Shown: positions 43,258-52,348 of the stretch, piece by piece
Layout of the letters: each line of letters begins with the position of its first letter
Position numbering within the stretch: the stretch's first letter is position 1
NCBI RefSeq assembly: GCF_012849555.1
Contig: NZ_CP051685.1
Location: 5,580,001 to 5,644,000, forward strand
Source of the DNA: Massilia forsythiae
Lineage (GTDB): Bacteria > Pseudomonadota > Gammaproteobacteria > Burkholderiales > Burkholderiaceae_D
Length of the DNA: 64,000 bases
Direction: 5' to 3'
The notes under the pieces: model-generated
What the model was told of the DNA's origin: nothing
The model's database searches: none
The model's input: only the letters and a program-made list of their open reading frames with translations
Translations under genes and position numbers: made by a program

Positions 43258-44472
43258 TTAACCCGGCGCCGCCGTGCCGCAATCGGACGCGCCGAGCCGC
43301 GCTCCCAGCATCAGCGCCGCCGCCACGTTGCGCGCCGCCGTGCGCACATTGTCCTGCGCCGCCGCCAGCGCCTCGGCCACGGTACACGGCCGGCTCACCG
43401 CCGCGAACACGGCGTCGATGCCGTGCGCGTGCACCGCATCGGCGTCCGGCGCCAGGCAGCCGCCGATGGCGATCACCGACTTGCCGTGGCGGGCGGCCAC
43501 GCGCGCCACGCCCATCGGCGTCTTGCCGCCCACGGTCTGGCCATCGATGCGGCCTTCGCCGGTGACGACCAGGTCGGCGTCCTGCACGGCGGCGTCCAGG
43601 CCGACCGCTTCGGTAACGATCTCGATGCCGGGGCGCAGGCGCCCGTGCAGGAATACCACCATCGCCGCGGCGATGCCGCCGCCGGCGCCGGCGCCCGGCA
43701 TGGCGGCGATGCCGCGGCCGGCAGCGTGGCCCGCATTTCCGTCCATATCGCGTTCGACGATGCGCGCGTAATGGGCCAGGTTGGCGTCCAGCTGCGCCAC
43801 CATCTCCGGCGTGGCGCCCTTCTGCGGGCCGAAGATGGCGGAGGCGCCGCGCGGTCCGGTGAGCGGGTTGTCGACGTCGCAGGCGATGTGGAATTCGGCG
43901 TCGGCCACGCGCGCATCCAGCCCTGCGGCGTCGATGCGCGCCAGTTGCGCCAGTGCGCCGCCGCCGGGGCCGAGCTCGCGTCCCGCGGCGTCGAGGAGGC
44001 GCACGCCGAGCGCCTGCAGCATGCCGGCGCCGCCGTCGTTGGTGGCGCTGCCGCCCACACCGAGGATGAAGCGGCGCGCGCCCCGGTCGAGCGCGTGGCG
44101 GATCAGCTCGCCGGTGCCGCGGCTGGTGGCGAGCAGCGGGTCGCGCCTGTGCGGCGGCACGCCTTCCAGGCCGCTGGCGGCGGCCATCTCGATCACGGCG
44201 GTCGGCGTGTCGCCGGCCTCGCCGCGCTCGCCGGTCATGCCGTAAAAGGCGTCCACCGGCTCGCCCAGCGGCCCCGTCACGCGTTGCTCGACGCGGGCGC
44301 CGCCGGTGGCGTCGACCAGCGCCTGCACGGTGCCTTCGCCGCCGTCGGCGACCGGGATCTTGACGTAGTGCGCGTCCGGGAACACGGCGCGCATGCCGGC
44401 CTCGATGGCGTCGGCCACGGCCAGTGCCGACAGGCTTTCCTTGAACGAATCGGGGGCGATCACGATTTTCAT
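43258..44472 (-). CDS. Glycerate kinase, type I (GarK/GlxK)
   Basis: A 404-aa kinase that phosphorylates D-glycerate to 2-phosphoglycerate, feeding glycolysis. Family motifs are IAPDSFKESLSALAVADAI at the start, PVADGGEGTVQALV, GVGGSATNDGGAGMLQALG and VVTGEGRIDGQTVGGKTPMGVA. It starts 13 bases after the MFS transporter gene and is probably in its operon, with a CdaR-type regulator divergent. This fits the last step of sugar-diacid or glycerate use. Confidence 0.94.
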   Translation of the reverse strand: MKIVIAPDSFKESLSALAVADAIEAGMRAVFPDAHYVKIPVADGGEGTVQALVDATGGARVEQRVTGPLGEPVDAFYGMTGERGEAGDTPTAVIEMAAASGLEGVPPHRRDPLLATSRGTGELIRHALDRGARRFILGVGGSATNDGGAGMLQALGVRLLDAAGRELGPGGGALAQLARIDAAGLDARVADAEFHIACDVDNPLTGPRGASAIFGPQKGATPEMVAQLDANLAHYARIVERDMDGNAGHAAGRGIAAMPGAGAGGGIAAAMVVFLHGRLRPGIEIVTEAVGLDAAVQDADLVVTGEGRIDGQTVGGKTPMGVARVAARHGKSVIAIGGCLAPDADAVHAHGIDAVFAAVSRPCTVAEALAAAQDNVRTAARNVAAALMLGARLGASDCGTAAPG

Positions 44473-44485
44473 GGTTAGGTCCTTT

Positions 44486-45823
44486 TCAGCGGTCGACCAG
44501 GCGCGCCGGCACGCGCAGCACCAGCAGCGCGCCCACCAGCAGCACGCTCGACAGGATGTACAGCGCCGTATCCGTGCTGCCGGTGGCGTCCTTGATCCAG
44601 CCGACCAGGAACGGGCTGACGAAGCCGGCCACCTGGCCCAGCGAATTGATCAGCGCCAGCCCGCCGGCCGCGGCGGCGCTGCCGAGAAAGGCCGCCGGCA
44701 GCGGCCAGAACATCGGCAGGCCGGTCAGCGCGCCCATCGTGGCCAGGGTCAGGCCGACCATCACGATCACGATATTGGTCGAGAAGTGGGCCGCCAGCAG
44801 CAGGCCCACCAGCGCCATCAGCATCGGCACCGCCAGGTGCCAGCGGCGCTCGCCGCGCGCGTCGGCCGAGCGGCCCACCGCGATAATGAACACGCCGGCG
44901 AACAGGTAGGGCAAGGCGCTCAGCCAGCCGACCGTGGTGGCGCTCTGCACGCCGAGCGCCTTGATGATCGAGGGCAGCCAGAAGTTGATCGCGTACACGC
45001 CCATCTGGATGCTGAAATAGACCAGGCCGAGCAGCCAGACGTGGCCGTTGCGCAGCACCGCGCCGAAGCTGTGCACGGCGTGGCTGCCGGCGGCGCGGCC
45101 CTGCTCGTCGCGGTCGAGCGCGGCCTGCATCGCCGCCTTTTCGTCCGGCGTCAGCCAGGATGCCTGGCGCAAGCCGTCGGAGAGGTAAAAGAACACCGCC
45201 ACGCCCAGCACCACGGTGGGCAGGCCCTGCAGCAGGAACAGCCACTGCCAGCCGGCCAGGCCGCCCTGCCCGTTCTGGAAATGGCTCAGCATCCAGCCGG
45301 ACAGCGGCCCGCCGACCAGTCCGGATACGGGAATCGCCGACATGAACAGTGCCATCACCTGGCCGCGCTTTTGCGCCGGGAACCAGTTGGTGAAATAAAA
45401 CACCATGCCCGGGAAGAACCCGGCCTCGGCCACGCCGGTGAGGAAGCGCAGGCCGTAGAACGACAGCGGACTGGTGACCAGCATCATCGCCGCCGACAGG
45501 GCGCCCCACAGGATCATCATGATGGCGATCCAGCGGCGCGCGCCCAGCTTGTGCAGGATCAGGTTGCTCGGCACGCCGCTGGTGACGTAGCCGATGAAGA
45601 AGATACCGGCACCGAGGCCGTACACGGTTTCGCTCAGCTTGAGCGCGTCCAGCATCTCCAGCTTGGCGAAGCCGACGTTGACCCGGTCCAGGTAGTTGAA
45701 CAGGTAGCAGACGAAGATGAAGGGAATCAGGCGCCAGGTGGCTTTTCTCCAGCCGCGTTCCAGGGTGGCGCGGTCGGCCATGCCGGGCGGGCGGGAGGCG
45801 CCGGCGCCGATGCTGTCGTTCAT
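44486..45823 (-). CDS. MFS transporter, anion:cation symporter type
   Basis: A 445-aa carrier with 12 predicted helices. The N-terminal helix I and loop (FIFVCYLFNYLDRVNVGFAKL) and FLTGVAEAGFFPGMVFYFTNWFP are hallmarks of the ACS branch (D-glucarate, galactarate, tartrate, phthalate carriers). A cytoplasmic mid-loop follows WLTPDEKAAMQAALDRDEQG. Coupled to glycerate kinase and divergent from CdaR, so glycerate, glucarate or tartrate is the most likely cargo. Confidence 0.9.
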   Translation of the reverse strand: MNDSIGAGASRPPGMADRATLERGWRKATWRLIPFIFVCYLFNYLDRVNVGFAKLEMLDALKLSETVYGLGAGIFFIGYVTSGVPSNLILHKLGARRWIAIMMILWGALSAAMMLVTSPLSFYGLRFLTGVAEAGFFPGMVFYFTNWFPAQKRGQVMALFMSAIPVSGLVGGPLSGWMLSHFQNGQGGLAGWQWLFLLQGLPTVVLGVAVFFYLSDGLRQASWLTPDEKAAMQAALDRDEQGRAAGSHAVHSFGAVLRNGHVWLLGLVYFSIQMGVYAINFWLPSIIKALGVQSATTVGWLSALPYLFAGVFIIAVGRSADARGERRWHLAVPMLMALVGLLLAAHFSTNIVIVMVGLTLATMGALTGLPMFWPLPAAFLGSAAAAGGLALINSLGQVAGFVSPFLVGWIKDATGSTDTALYILSSVLLVGALLVLRVPARLVDR

Positions 45824-46071
45824 GCTGTCTCCAGGATGGTCTTGTTATACGAGCATCCATTATGACCACAAGGCCACGGCAAATCCTCGGCGCACGGCAC
45901 GAGACGACGCCATTTATTCGGCGCGCCGCTTGGGCACGTGCACAAAAGCCACGTCTTCATGCAGCCGTGGATGCGCATTCCGGCAGCCGCACTCGGCACT
46001 TGGCACAAACCCGGCGATCGGCTACGCTCATGGCGCATGCGGCGATCCGGACCGCGCCCACCCTTTTCGCC

Positions 46072-47274
46072 ATGACCGTCCTCAGCAGCGCGCTGGCGCG
46101 CGACATCGTCACCCGCACCATGCGCATCATCCCCTTCAACGTCAACGTGATGGACGCGCACGGCGTGATCCTGGCCAGCGGCGACCCGGAACGCATCGGC
46201 GAACTGCATGACGGCGCCCTGCTGGCGCTGGCCAAGCGCGCCACGGTCGACATCGACGCCGCCACCGCCCAGCGCATGCACGGCGCCCGTCCCGGCACCA
46301 ACCTGCCGCTGGTGGTCGACGGCCAGCTGTGCGGCGCGGTGGGCCTGAGCGGCGCGCCGGAACAGGTGCGCCAGTTCGGCGAGCTGGTGCGGCTGACCGC
46401 CGAGATGATCCTGGAGCAGGCCGGCCTCGCCGGCGAACTGCAGCGCGACACGCGCTACCGCGAGGCGTTCGTCCTGAACCTGGTACGCGGCGATGCCGGC
46501 GCGCGTCCGGAATTGCAGGCCTGGGCGGCGCGGCTGGGCCTGGACCTCGGGCGCGTGCAGCAAGCCTGCCTGCTGACGCTGGACGGCGCCGCGCCGGCCG
46601 ACCTGGCGCTGGCGGAACTCGCGCGGCTGCAGCTGGAACTGCTGGCGCGCCGTCCCGGCCTGCTGAGCGCCACGGTGTCCGCGCACGAACTGGTGATGAT
46701 CGAGATGCTGGACGATGCGCCGCGCGCGCCCGGCGCCGGCGCCGATGCGCCGGACCTGCCCGCCCTGCCGCCGCTGCCGGCGCGCGCCGCGCTCGATGCC
46801 GCCGCGCGCCGCCTGCAGGCGCTGGATACGCTCGTGCGCCCGGCCTGCCGCCTGCCCTTCACGCTCGGCCTGGGCCTGGCCCTGCCCGGCATCGACGGCG
46901 CCGCGGTGAGCTACGAGAGCGCGCGCGCCGCCGTGCGCATCGGCGGCCGCCGCCATCCGCAGGAGCGCCACTTCAGCTACGACGCGCTGGCGCTGCCGGT
47001 GCTGCTGGCGGGCCTGGACGGCGGCTGGCGCGCCGCGCAGCTGCGCCGTCCGCTGGCACGGCTCGGACGCGAACGCAACGGCGCGCTGCTGCGCCGCACC
47101 CTGGAAGCCTGGTTCGCCAACGACGAGAGCGCGGCGGCGACCGCGGCGGCGCTGGGGATCCACCGCAACACGCTGGATTACCGGCTGCGGCGCATCGAGC
47201 AGGTGACCGGGCTGCTGCTGGCGCGCAGCGAGGACCGGCTGCTGTTGTACGTGTCGGCGCTGTTGAGCGAGTGA
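46072..47274 (+). CDS. CdaR-type sugar diacid regulator
   Basis: A regulator of about 400 aa. The N-terminal diacid-recognition domain begins ALARDIVTRTMRIIPFNVNV and GVILASGDPERIGELHDGA, closely following the CdaR/SdaR pattern. The C-terminus carries the PucR-type helix-turn-helix (ESAAATAAALGIHRNTLDYR, then RRIEQVTGL). An upstream ATG at 46030 is also in frame; 46072 matches the family start best. It is divergent from the MFS/glycerate kinase genes and likely activates them on binding glycerate or a sugar diacid. The shared gap of about 250 bases must hold both promoters. Confidence 0.9.
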   Translation: MTVLSSALARDIVTRTMRIIPFNVNVMDAHGVILASGDPERIGELHDGALLALAKRATVDIDAATAQRMHGARPGTNLPLVVDGQLCGAVGLSGAPEQVRQFGELVRLTAEMILEQAGLAGELQRDTRYREAFVLNLVRGDAGARPELQAWAARLGLDLGRVQQACLLTLDGAAPADLALAELARLQLELLARRPGLLSATVSAHELVMIEMLDDAPRAPGAGADAPDLPALPPLPARAALDAAARRLQALDTLVRPACRLPFTLGLGLALPGIDGAAVSYESARAAVRIGGRRHPQERHFSYDALALPVLLAGLDGGWRAAQLRRPLARLGRERNGALLRRTLEAWFANDESAAATAAALGIHRNTLDYRLRRIEQVTGLLLARSEDRLLLYVSALLSE

Positions 47275-47393
47275 GTACCGCTGGTGGGAGCGAAGATAGC
47301 CGGTGGAAATGAAAACGGCCAATGGTAACGAAACTGCCGGTGCGGGTGTGGATCGCTTTACCGGAAGCCTATGGTAGCCCGGAACGCATGAAC

Positions 47394-47490
47394 GTCGTCC
47401 CCGCGAAGGCGGGGACCCACCCATGCTGAGCGGGCCACTTCGAGATGCCGAATTTTGTTGCTCAGTATGGGTCCCCGCCTGCGCGCACTG
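47394..47490. repeat. Facing pair of GTCCCCGC-type repeats
   Basis: One unit in plus orientation (GTCGTCCCCGCGAAGGCGGG), about 45 bases of spacer, then a facing unit (TATGGGTCCCCGCCTGCGCG) whose distal half is replaced by the box CACTGTTGTCCAAGACGATC. It belongs to the same family as the copies near metC, rimO and bamD. Confidence 0.8.
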
Positions 47491-47571
47491 TTGTCCAAGA
47501 CGATCGTTGTCTCTGCCTTAAGCAGTTTTTGTTGCTAGCAGTAACGTAAAAATCATTCCTAGCCAATAACT

Positions 47572-47775
47572 CGTCGTTCCCGGCACTGCCGAGAACGACT
47601 CCCCGCGAAGGCGGGGACCCATACTGAGCAAGAGAATTTGGTAGCCGGAAGCAACCAGAATGTTTCAAAAATAACAATTTTTGGCGCTCGGTATGGGTCC
47701 CCGCCTTCGCGGGGACGACGGTTTTTAGGCCAGCAATACTATCTTGGACAGTAGTGCGCCTGCGCGGGGACGACG
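47572..47775. repeat. Composite palindromic repeat, long form
   Basis: Order: GTCGTTCCCGGCA box, plus-oriented GTCCCCGC unit, a spacer with GTAGCCGGAAGCAACCAGAA, a minus-oriented unit, then TTAGGCCAGCAATACTATCT, TTGGACAGTAGTGCGC and a partial third unit. Nearly the same order and sequence recur at 54026-54229. Confidence 0.85.
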
Positions 47776-47802
47776 CATGGGCGGTCTCTCGCCGAAGCGC
47801 GC

Positions 47803-48207
47803 TCATGGCGGGCCGAACAAATCGTGCGCATCCAGGATGGCGAAGGCGATCTCCGGATGCCGCTCCAGCACCTTGCGCAGCGCCGCCGGCACCGATTGGC
47901 GCACCTTCTTGCACAGGCCCGGCCGGTCTTCCAGCACGATCAGGATGCCGCGCAGAGTGCGCACCTCGTTGGGGCCGGGCGTAATACGCAGTTCGACGCC
48001 GAGGTTGGCGCGCACGCGCTCCTGCAGGCGCTTCAGTTCGTCGTAGCTGGCCACCCGCTCGATCCGCTCCAGCAGCTTCTCTTCCTCGAGGCGCGTGAGG
48101 TACAGCGGCCGGATGTCGGCGCCGGGCGTGTCCAGCAGCTCGCGCTCGCACACGCAGGCGCCGGGCGGGCATTCGGTGCGGATCGGTATCGTCACTTGTT
48201 GCAACAT
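47803..48207 (-). CDS. Conserved-looking small protein of unknown function
   Basis: A 134-aa soluble protein that I do not recognise. The N-terminus has a close Cys cluster (ECPPGACVCERE) that could bind metal. The middle is a charged helix (LTRLEEEKLLERIERVASYDELKRLQERV), then ELRITPGPNEVRTLRGILIVLEDRPG and a helical end. The well-ordered codon use and sensible composition argue that it is real. It follows the Mut7-C gene on the same strand (94 bases), so the two may be transcribed together. Confidence 0.6.
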   Translation of the reverse strand: MLQQVTIPIRTECPPGACVCERELLDTPGADIRPLYLTRLEEEKLLERIERVASYDELKRLQERVRANLGVELRITPGPNEVRTLRGILIVLEDRPGLCKKVRQSVPAALRKVLERHPEIAFAILDAHDLFGPP

Positions 48208-48301
48208 GGCTCAGTCATCCTGTGATGCCGTCGATTGCCGCGAGCGGGTCTTCAGTCTATATCAAGCGTCGTCCTGCTGCCGGGCACGGGCGCAAGGGCG
48301 C

Positions 48302-49051
48302 TCACTCCAGCGCCTGCGGCATGGCCCGCTCCAGCATGGCCGCCATGCGCTTCCAGTGCGACCCCTTCCAGAACACGCGCCGGCAACGCTCGCAGGTGGA
48401 AAATTCGTCCTGCGCCGCGCGCACCGCCGGCGGCAGCCGTTCCAGCACCGCATCCTTGGGCACGCCGCGCAATGGCGCATTGCAGTGCAGGCACAGCGTG
48501 AACGGGCGGGCGCGCTCGGCCAGGCCATAGCGTCCGCCCACCTCCGCCAGCTGCGCCTGCGAGTGCAAGGCGCGCACGTAGCAGCCGTATTCGACGCCGC
48601 GGCGCTTGAGCAGTTCGCGGTCGCGGGTCAGCACGATGCGTTCCTCCATCATGGCGTACTCTTCGATCACGGCGTCATCGATGTCGTTGGCGTAGATGGT
48701 GTCGAACCCCGCCATTCTCAACAGCCGCGCGAGGCCGCCGAGGTGGGCGTCGGCGACGAAGCGCAGCCGTCCCGGCGGGCGCTGGCGCACGCGCACCAGC
48801 GGCGCCACGTCCAGGCGCGTGAAGCGCGGATACACCGCGACCCGGTCGCCGTCTTCCAGCAGCCGCTCCAGCGTGCTCGATTCGCCGTCGACCAGCACCA
48901 GCTCGACCTCGGTATGCGGCACGCCGAGCGCCTCGATCATGTGCTTGACGGTGGCGGCGCGCGCGCACGGCGCATCGAACGCCTGCCCGCGCCGCACGCG
49001 CGGCAGGAAATCGTTCAGTTCGTCGTAGAAGCGGAAGGTGGCGGTGACCAT
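48302..49051 (-). CDS. Mut7-C RNase domain protein with ubiquitin-like N-terminus
   Basis: A 249-aa protein. Residues 1 to about 85 form the Mut7-C-associated ubiquitin/ThiS-like domain (FRFYDELNDFLP; EDGDRVAVYP). The Mut7-C PIN-like RNase fold follows with RFVADAHLGGLARLLRMAGFDT, acidic YANDIDD and ILTRDRELLKRR. A zinc ribbon CLHCNAPL...CERCRRVFW closes the protein. Such proteins are predicted nucleases; the RNA target is unknown. Confidence 0.88.
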   Translation of the reverse strand: MVTATFRFYDELNDFLPRVRRGQAFDAPCARAATVKHMIEALGVPHTEVELVLVDGESSTLERLLEDGDRVAVYPRFTRLDVAPLVRVRQRPPGRLRFVADAHLGGLARLLRMAGFDTIYANDIDDAVIEEYAMMEERIVLTRDRELLKRRGVEYGCYVRALHSQAQLAEVGGRYGLAERARPFTLCLHCNAPLRGVPKDAVLERLPPAVRAAQDEFSTCERCRRVFWKGSHWKRMAAMLERAMPQALE

Positions 49052-49118
49052 GGGTGGCGCGGCGCGCGGGCGCCCGGTGTTCCTAACAGGACGGGGCTTG
49101 CATTGTATCGGGACGGCG

Positions 49119-50822
49119 TCAATCGCGGCGCATCGGGCCGGGGCGCGCCAGCAGGCCCTGCGCCACGACCGCCAGCACCAGCAGATAGCAGGCCAGGTTG
49201 GCCACCGCGGCCGCCGCCAGCTGGGTCGGCGCGGTGGCGAGGTGGTGCGTCACCACGATCTTGTAGGCGCCGCTCAGCACGGTGGCGCCCATCAGGTACT
49301 TGGCGTGGCGCGCCAGCGGGCCGAGCCCGGTGCCGCTGGCGATCGCCGGCCGCACTAGCCGGCGCAGCGCAAAAGCCATCGGGTAGGCCAGCCACAGCGT
49401 GAAGAACAGCAGGTACAGCCATTCCAGTGCCAGCGCCACGTGCAGGCCCGGGCCGTCCGCCGGCCATGGCGCCGTTGCCGGCGCAGCGGCATGGGCCGCC
49501 GGCAGCAGCACCGAGGCGACGGTGGACGCCACCGGGCTGCCGGCCGCGCCGTAGGCCAGCCACGCGCCCGCCGCACTCGCCGCGGTGAGTGCGGTCAGGC
49601 ACCAGCCGATCTGGCGCGATTGCCTGGCCGGCGGCACGGCCTCGGCCGGCACCGCCGCGGCGATCGGCAGCGCGCTGGGGTGGATCATGTCGTCCCGGCC
49701 GCGCGGGCGCGCGTCGATGCCGGTCCAGGCCCAGTACGGGCTGTCGTAGGTCTGGTCGTGCATCGGCGTTTGCGGGTTGCCCGGCTCGACGTCCGGCGAC
49801 TGCACCAGCAGCCCGCAGCCGATGGCTTCGTCGACCATCCACTTCAGCGCGATCAGCGACAGGCCGTCGCGCTGGTAGGAGCCGCCGACGTCGCTGTGCA
49901 CCCCGCGGAACCATTGCTGCCCGAAACTGCGGTACTGCGCCTCCGCCGCCGTGAAGCGCGGCGGGATGTAGGCGCGCGGCGCGTACTTGGCGCGGCTTTC
50001 GTGGATCGACAGCGCCTGGCGCACGTGGACGAAGCGCTTGTCTTCCAGGTCGCCGCGGTTGGTGATGCGGATGCCGCCCATGAAACCGCTGCCGATCGTC
50101 TCCACCGAATCCCAGACACCCGTGAAGTGCACCAGCGGCTGGCGCCCGGAGGAGAAATTGCGCTCGATGTCGAAGGCGAAGCCCTCGCGGTCCCTGCCGG
50201 CGCGGTTGACGGCGTGGCGGCGCGCGAAATAGGTCGTCACCATGCTCGGCATCAGCGACAGGCAGGATTCCGACACCAGGCCATACATGTTGAGCATGCC
50301 GCCCACCGCGCGCGCCGTGAAGGCGCCGCGCGAAAAGCCGAACAGGAAGATGCGGTCGCCTTCGCGGTAATTGCGCATCAAGAAGATGTAGGCATCGGCG
50401 ATGTTGTCGAACACGCCGCTGCCCATCGCCAGGCCGCTCAGGAGGCGCAGCTTGCTGGCGATCCAGGCGCCGCTGTCGCCCACCGGAAACTGGTTGCTGG
50501 TGCCGACGCCGGGATCGTAGTACACCACCTGGCGGCGCGCATGCTCGACGTCGACCTGTTCCTTTTGCAGCAGGCGCAGCAGCTTCACCACGTTGGTGTC
50601 CTGGTGGTTGCCGAGGATGTTGCCGGTGCCGTCGAACAGCAGCACCAGGTTGCGTCCCGGCTGCGCGCGCCAGCCTGCGTCGGCGGCGATGCAGGCCTCC
50701 AGGATGGCCTCGCGGCCGTGCGGCGGCGGCCGTCCTTCGTCCGCGCCGGCGGGAACGGAAACCTGCTGCGGGGTGCGCGAGGCGGGCACGTGCACGGACC
50801 CGATGTGGCCGGTGGCATCCAT
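49119..50822 (-). CDS. DUF2235 alpha/beta hydrolase with C-terminal membrane segments (Tle1-like)
   Basis: A protein of about 567 aa. The DUF2235 catalytic part starts LVLLFDGTGNILGNHQDTNV and has the nucleophile elbow FLFGFSRGAFTARAVGG, then a conserved FRGVHSDVGGSY (His/Asp of the triad). Family members include the Tle1 phospholipase effectors of type VI secretion. Here the last 170 residues add three or four hydrophobic helices (GWCLTALTAASAAGAWLA; LEWLYLLFFTLWLAYPMAFAL; LACYLLVLAVVAQGLLA), so it may be an integral membrane hydrolase instead. No VgrG or immunity gene is adjacent. Start chosen on AGGAG 8 bases upstream. Confidence 0.83.
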   Translation of the reverse strand: MDATGHIGSVHVPASRTPQQVSVPAGADEGRPPPHGREAILEACIAADAGWRAQPGRNLVLLFDGTGNILGNHQDTNVVKLLRLLQKEQVDVEHARRQVVYYDPGVGTSNQFPVGDSGAWIASKLRLLSGLAMGSGVFDNIADAYIFLMRNYREGDRIFLFGFSRGAFTARAVGGMLNMYGLVSESCLSLMPSMVTTYFARRHAVNRAGRDREGFAFDIERNFSSGRQPLVHFTGVWDSVETIGSGFMGGIRITNRGDLEDKRFVHVRQALSIHESRAKYAPRAYIPPRFTAAEAQYRSFGQQWFRGVHSDVGGSYQRDGLSLIALKWMVDEAIGCGLLVQSPDVEPGNPQTPMHDQTYDSPYWAWTGIDARPRGRDDMIHPSALPIAAAVPAEAVPPARQSRQIGWCLTALTAASAAGAWLAYGAAGSPVASTVASVLLPAAHAAAPATAPWPADGPGLHVALALEWLYLLFFTLWLAYPMAFALRRLVRPAIASGTGLGPLARHAKYLMGATVLSGAYKIVVTHHLATAPTQLAAAAVANLACYLLVLAVVAQGLLARPGPMRRD

Positions 50823-50934
50823 TCGACACTCCTTGATCCAGGATAACCCAGTCTGCAATGCATGCCGCCGACTTGTCAATTGCAACACAGGCGCCACAAG
50901 GCGACCCTCTCACAAGTGACAGGGTCGCTGCGCT

Positions 50935-51693
50935 TCAGCCCGCCGCGGGCGCCACGGCGCGCAAGACCTCGAGCGCATTCGGCACCGCCGCGAAGGCCGC
51001 GGTATTGTCGAAGATGCACCACAGGTCGGTGCCACCGGCCGTGTGTTCCCGAATCCGCCGTTCGACCCGGCGCAGGAATTCCGGCGGATAGCTGGAGTAG
51101 TACACCCTGGGCGTGCCGTGCAGGCGGATATAGGTCGCGGCCGTGGTCGGCACGTGCGGACCCGGCTGGCCGGCCGCCGGGTCGGCGATCACGCGCGTGA
51201 CGGCGTGTTCGGCCAGCAGCGCGGTGGCCGCTTCGCCGAACCAGGCCGGATGGCGCGCCTCCAGCGCCAGCATGCAGCCGAAGCGCGCGCGCAGGCGCGG
51301 CAGGAAGTCGCGCGCTGCGGCTTCGTCGAAGACGCCGCTCGGCGGCAACTGCACCAGCACGCAGCCGAGCTTTTCCCCGAGCTCGCCGGCTTCGCGGGCG
51401 AAGCGGTCGAGCGCTTCGTCGACGTCCTGCAGGCGCGCCTCGTGCGTGATGGCGCGCGGCAGCTTGACAGAAAAGCGGAAAGACGCCGGCACCATGGCGG
51501 CCCACTTGGCATAGGTCTCGGGGCGGTGCGGACGGTAGAACGAGGAATTGATCTCGACGCCGGGGAACACCCGTGCGTAGCGTTCGAGATGGCTGCCCTC
51601 GATCGGGAAGGCGGCCGCGGCATCCTTGTGGATACTCCAGCCGGCGCAGCCGACCAGGCGTGCGCCGATGGCGGCAGGTTGCAGATCGCTCAT
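50935..51693 (-). CDS. DUF72 domain protein
   Basis: A 252-aa TIM-barrel-like protein of the DUF72 (YecE) family. Typical segments are VGCAGWSIHKD, VFPGVEINSSFYRPHRPETYAKWAAMVP, FRFSVKLPRAITHEARL, VLVQLPPSGVFD and YIRLHGTPRVYYSSYPPE near the end. No biochemical role is firmly established for the family. Divergent from trxC. Confidence 0.85.
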   Translation of the reverse strand: MSDLQPAAIGARLVGCAGWSIHKDAAAAFPIEGSHLERYARVFPGVEINSSFYRPHRPETYAKWAAMVPASFRFSVKLPRAITHEARLQDVDEALDRFAREAGELGEKLGCVLVQLPPSGVFDEAAARDFLPRLRARFGCMLALEARHPAWFGEAATALLAEHAVTRVIADPAAGQPGPHVPTTAATYIRLHGTPRVYYSSYPPEFLRRVERRIREHTAGGTDLWCIFDNTAAFAAVPNALEVLRAVAPAAG

Positions 51694-51851
51694 GTAGACC
51701 CATGGTCGGGGGCTGGCGCCCGGGAGCCGATTCTATGCCGAAAGACTGACCGTTCGTCGCACGCATCTGCCATCCGTCGCATGGCGTGCGGCGCCTGGCG
51801 CACTTGCCTTACAATAAACATATTGACATCAACACAGCAACAGGAGGCAGC

Positions 51852-52298
51852 ATGAGCGATCCGCTCCACATCGTTTGTCCGCATTGCGACGCCGTCAACC
51901 GCATGGCGGGCGAACGCCTGGCCGATAACCCGGTCTGCGGCAAGTGCACCCAAGAACTGTTCACCGGCAAGCCGCTGGACGTGGCCGGCACCCGCTTCGA
52001 CAAGCACGTCGCCCGCAACGACATTCCGGTGCTGGTCGATTTCTGGGCGCCGTGGTGCGGACCGTGCCGCGCGATGGCGCCGGCCTACCAGCAGGCCGCC
52101 GGCCGGCTGGAACCGCAGATACGCCTGCTGAAGGTCGATACCGAAGCGGCGCAAGACCTGGCGGCGCGTTTCGGCATCCGCAGCATCCCGACCCTGGCGC
52201 TGTTCCAGGGCGGTCGCGAAGTGGCGCGCCAGGCCGGCGCCATGGATGCCGGCAGCCTGGTGGCCTGGGTGCAGTCGCATGCCCGCGCCGCTGCCTGA
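51852..52298 (+). CDS. trxC: Thioredoxin 2
   Basis: A 148-aa thioredoxin with the N-terminal zinc ribbon that defines TrxC: CPHCDAVNRM and CGKCTQEL. The active site is FWAPWCGPCRAMAP, and the cis-Pro loop is SIPTLALF. It reduces cytosolic disulphides, and the family is often induced by oxidative stress. Excellent ribosome site AGGAGG. Start confirmed by the family N-terminus. Confidence 0.96.
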   Translation: MSDPLHIVCPHCDAVNRMAGERLADNPVCGKCTQELFTGKPLDVAGTRFDKHVARNDIPVLVDFWAPWCGPCRAMAPAYQQAAGRLEPQIRLLKVDTEAAQDLAARFGIRSIPTLALFQGGREVARQAGAMDAGSLVAWVQSHARAAA

Positions 52299-52348
52299 CA
52301 TGCAGGCTTGTAAGCTTTCAAACAACCACCACCAACCCGGAAGACACC

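Larger units (their letters stand above)
47275..47802. other. Non-coding repeat cluster after the CdaR gene
   Basis: Over 500 bases with no credible gene. The right two thirds consists of palindromic GTCCCCGC repeats and their linked boxes, listed separately. The first 110 bases hold nothing recognised. Confidence 0.7.

Noticed and set aside
47394..47775. CRISPR-like array of GC-rich repeats
   Set aside because: Units face each other, differ in spacing and carry linked boxes. No regular repeat-spacer pattern and no cas genes.
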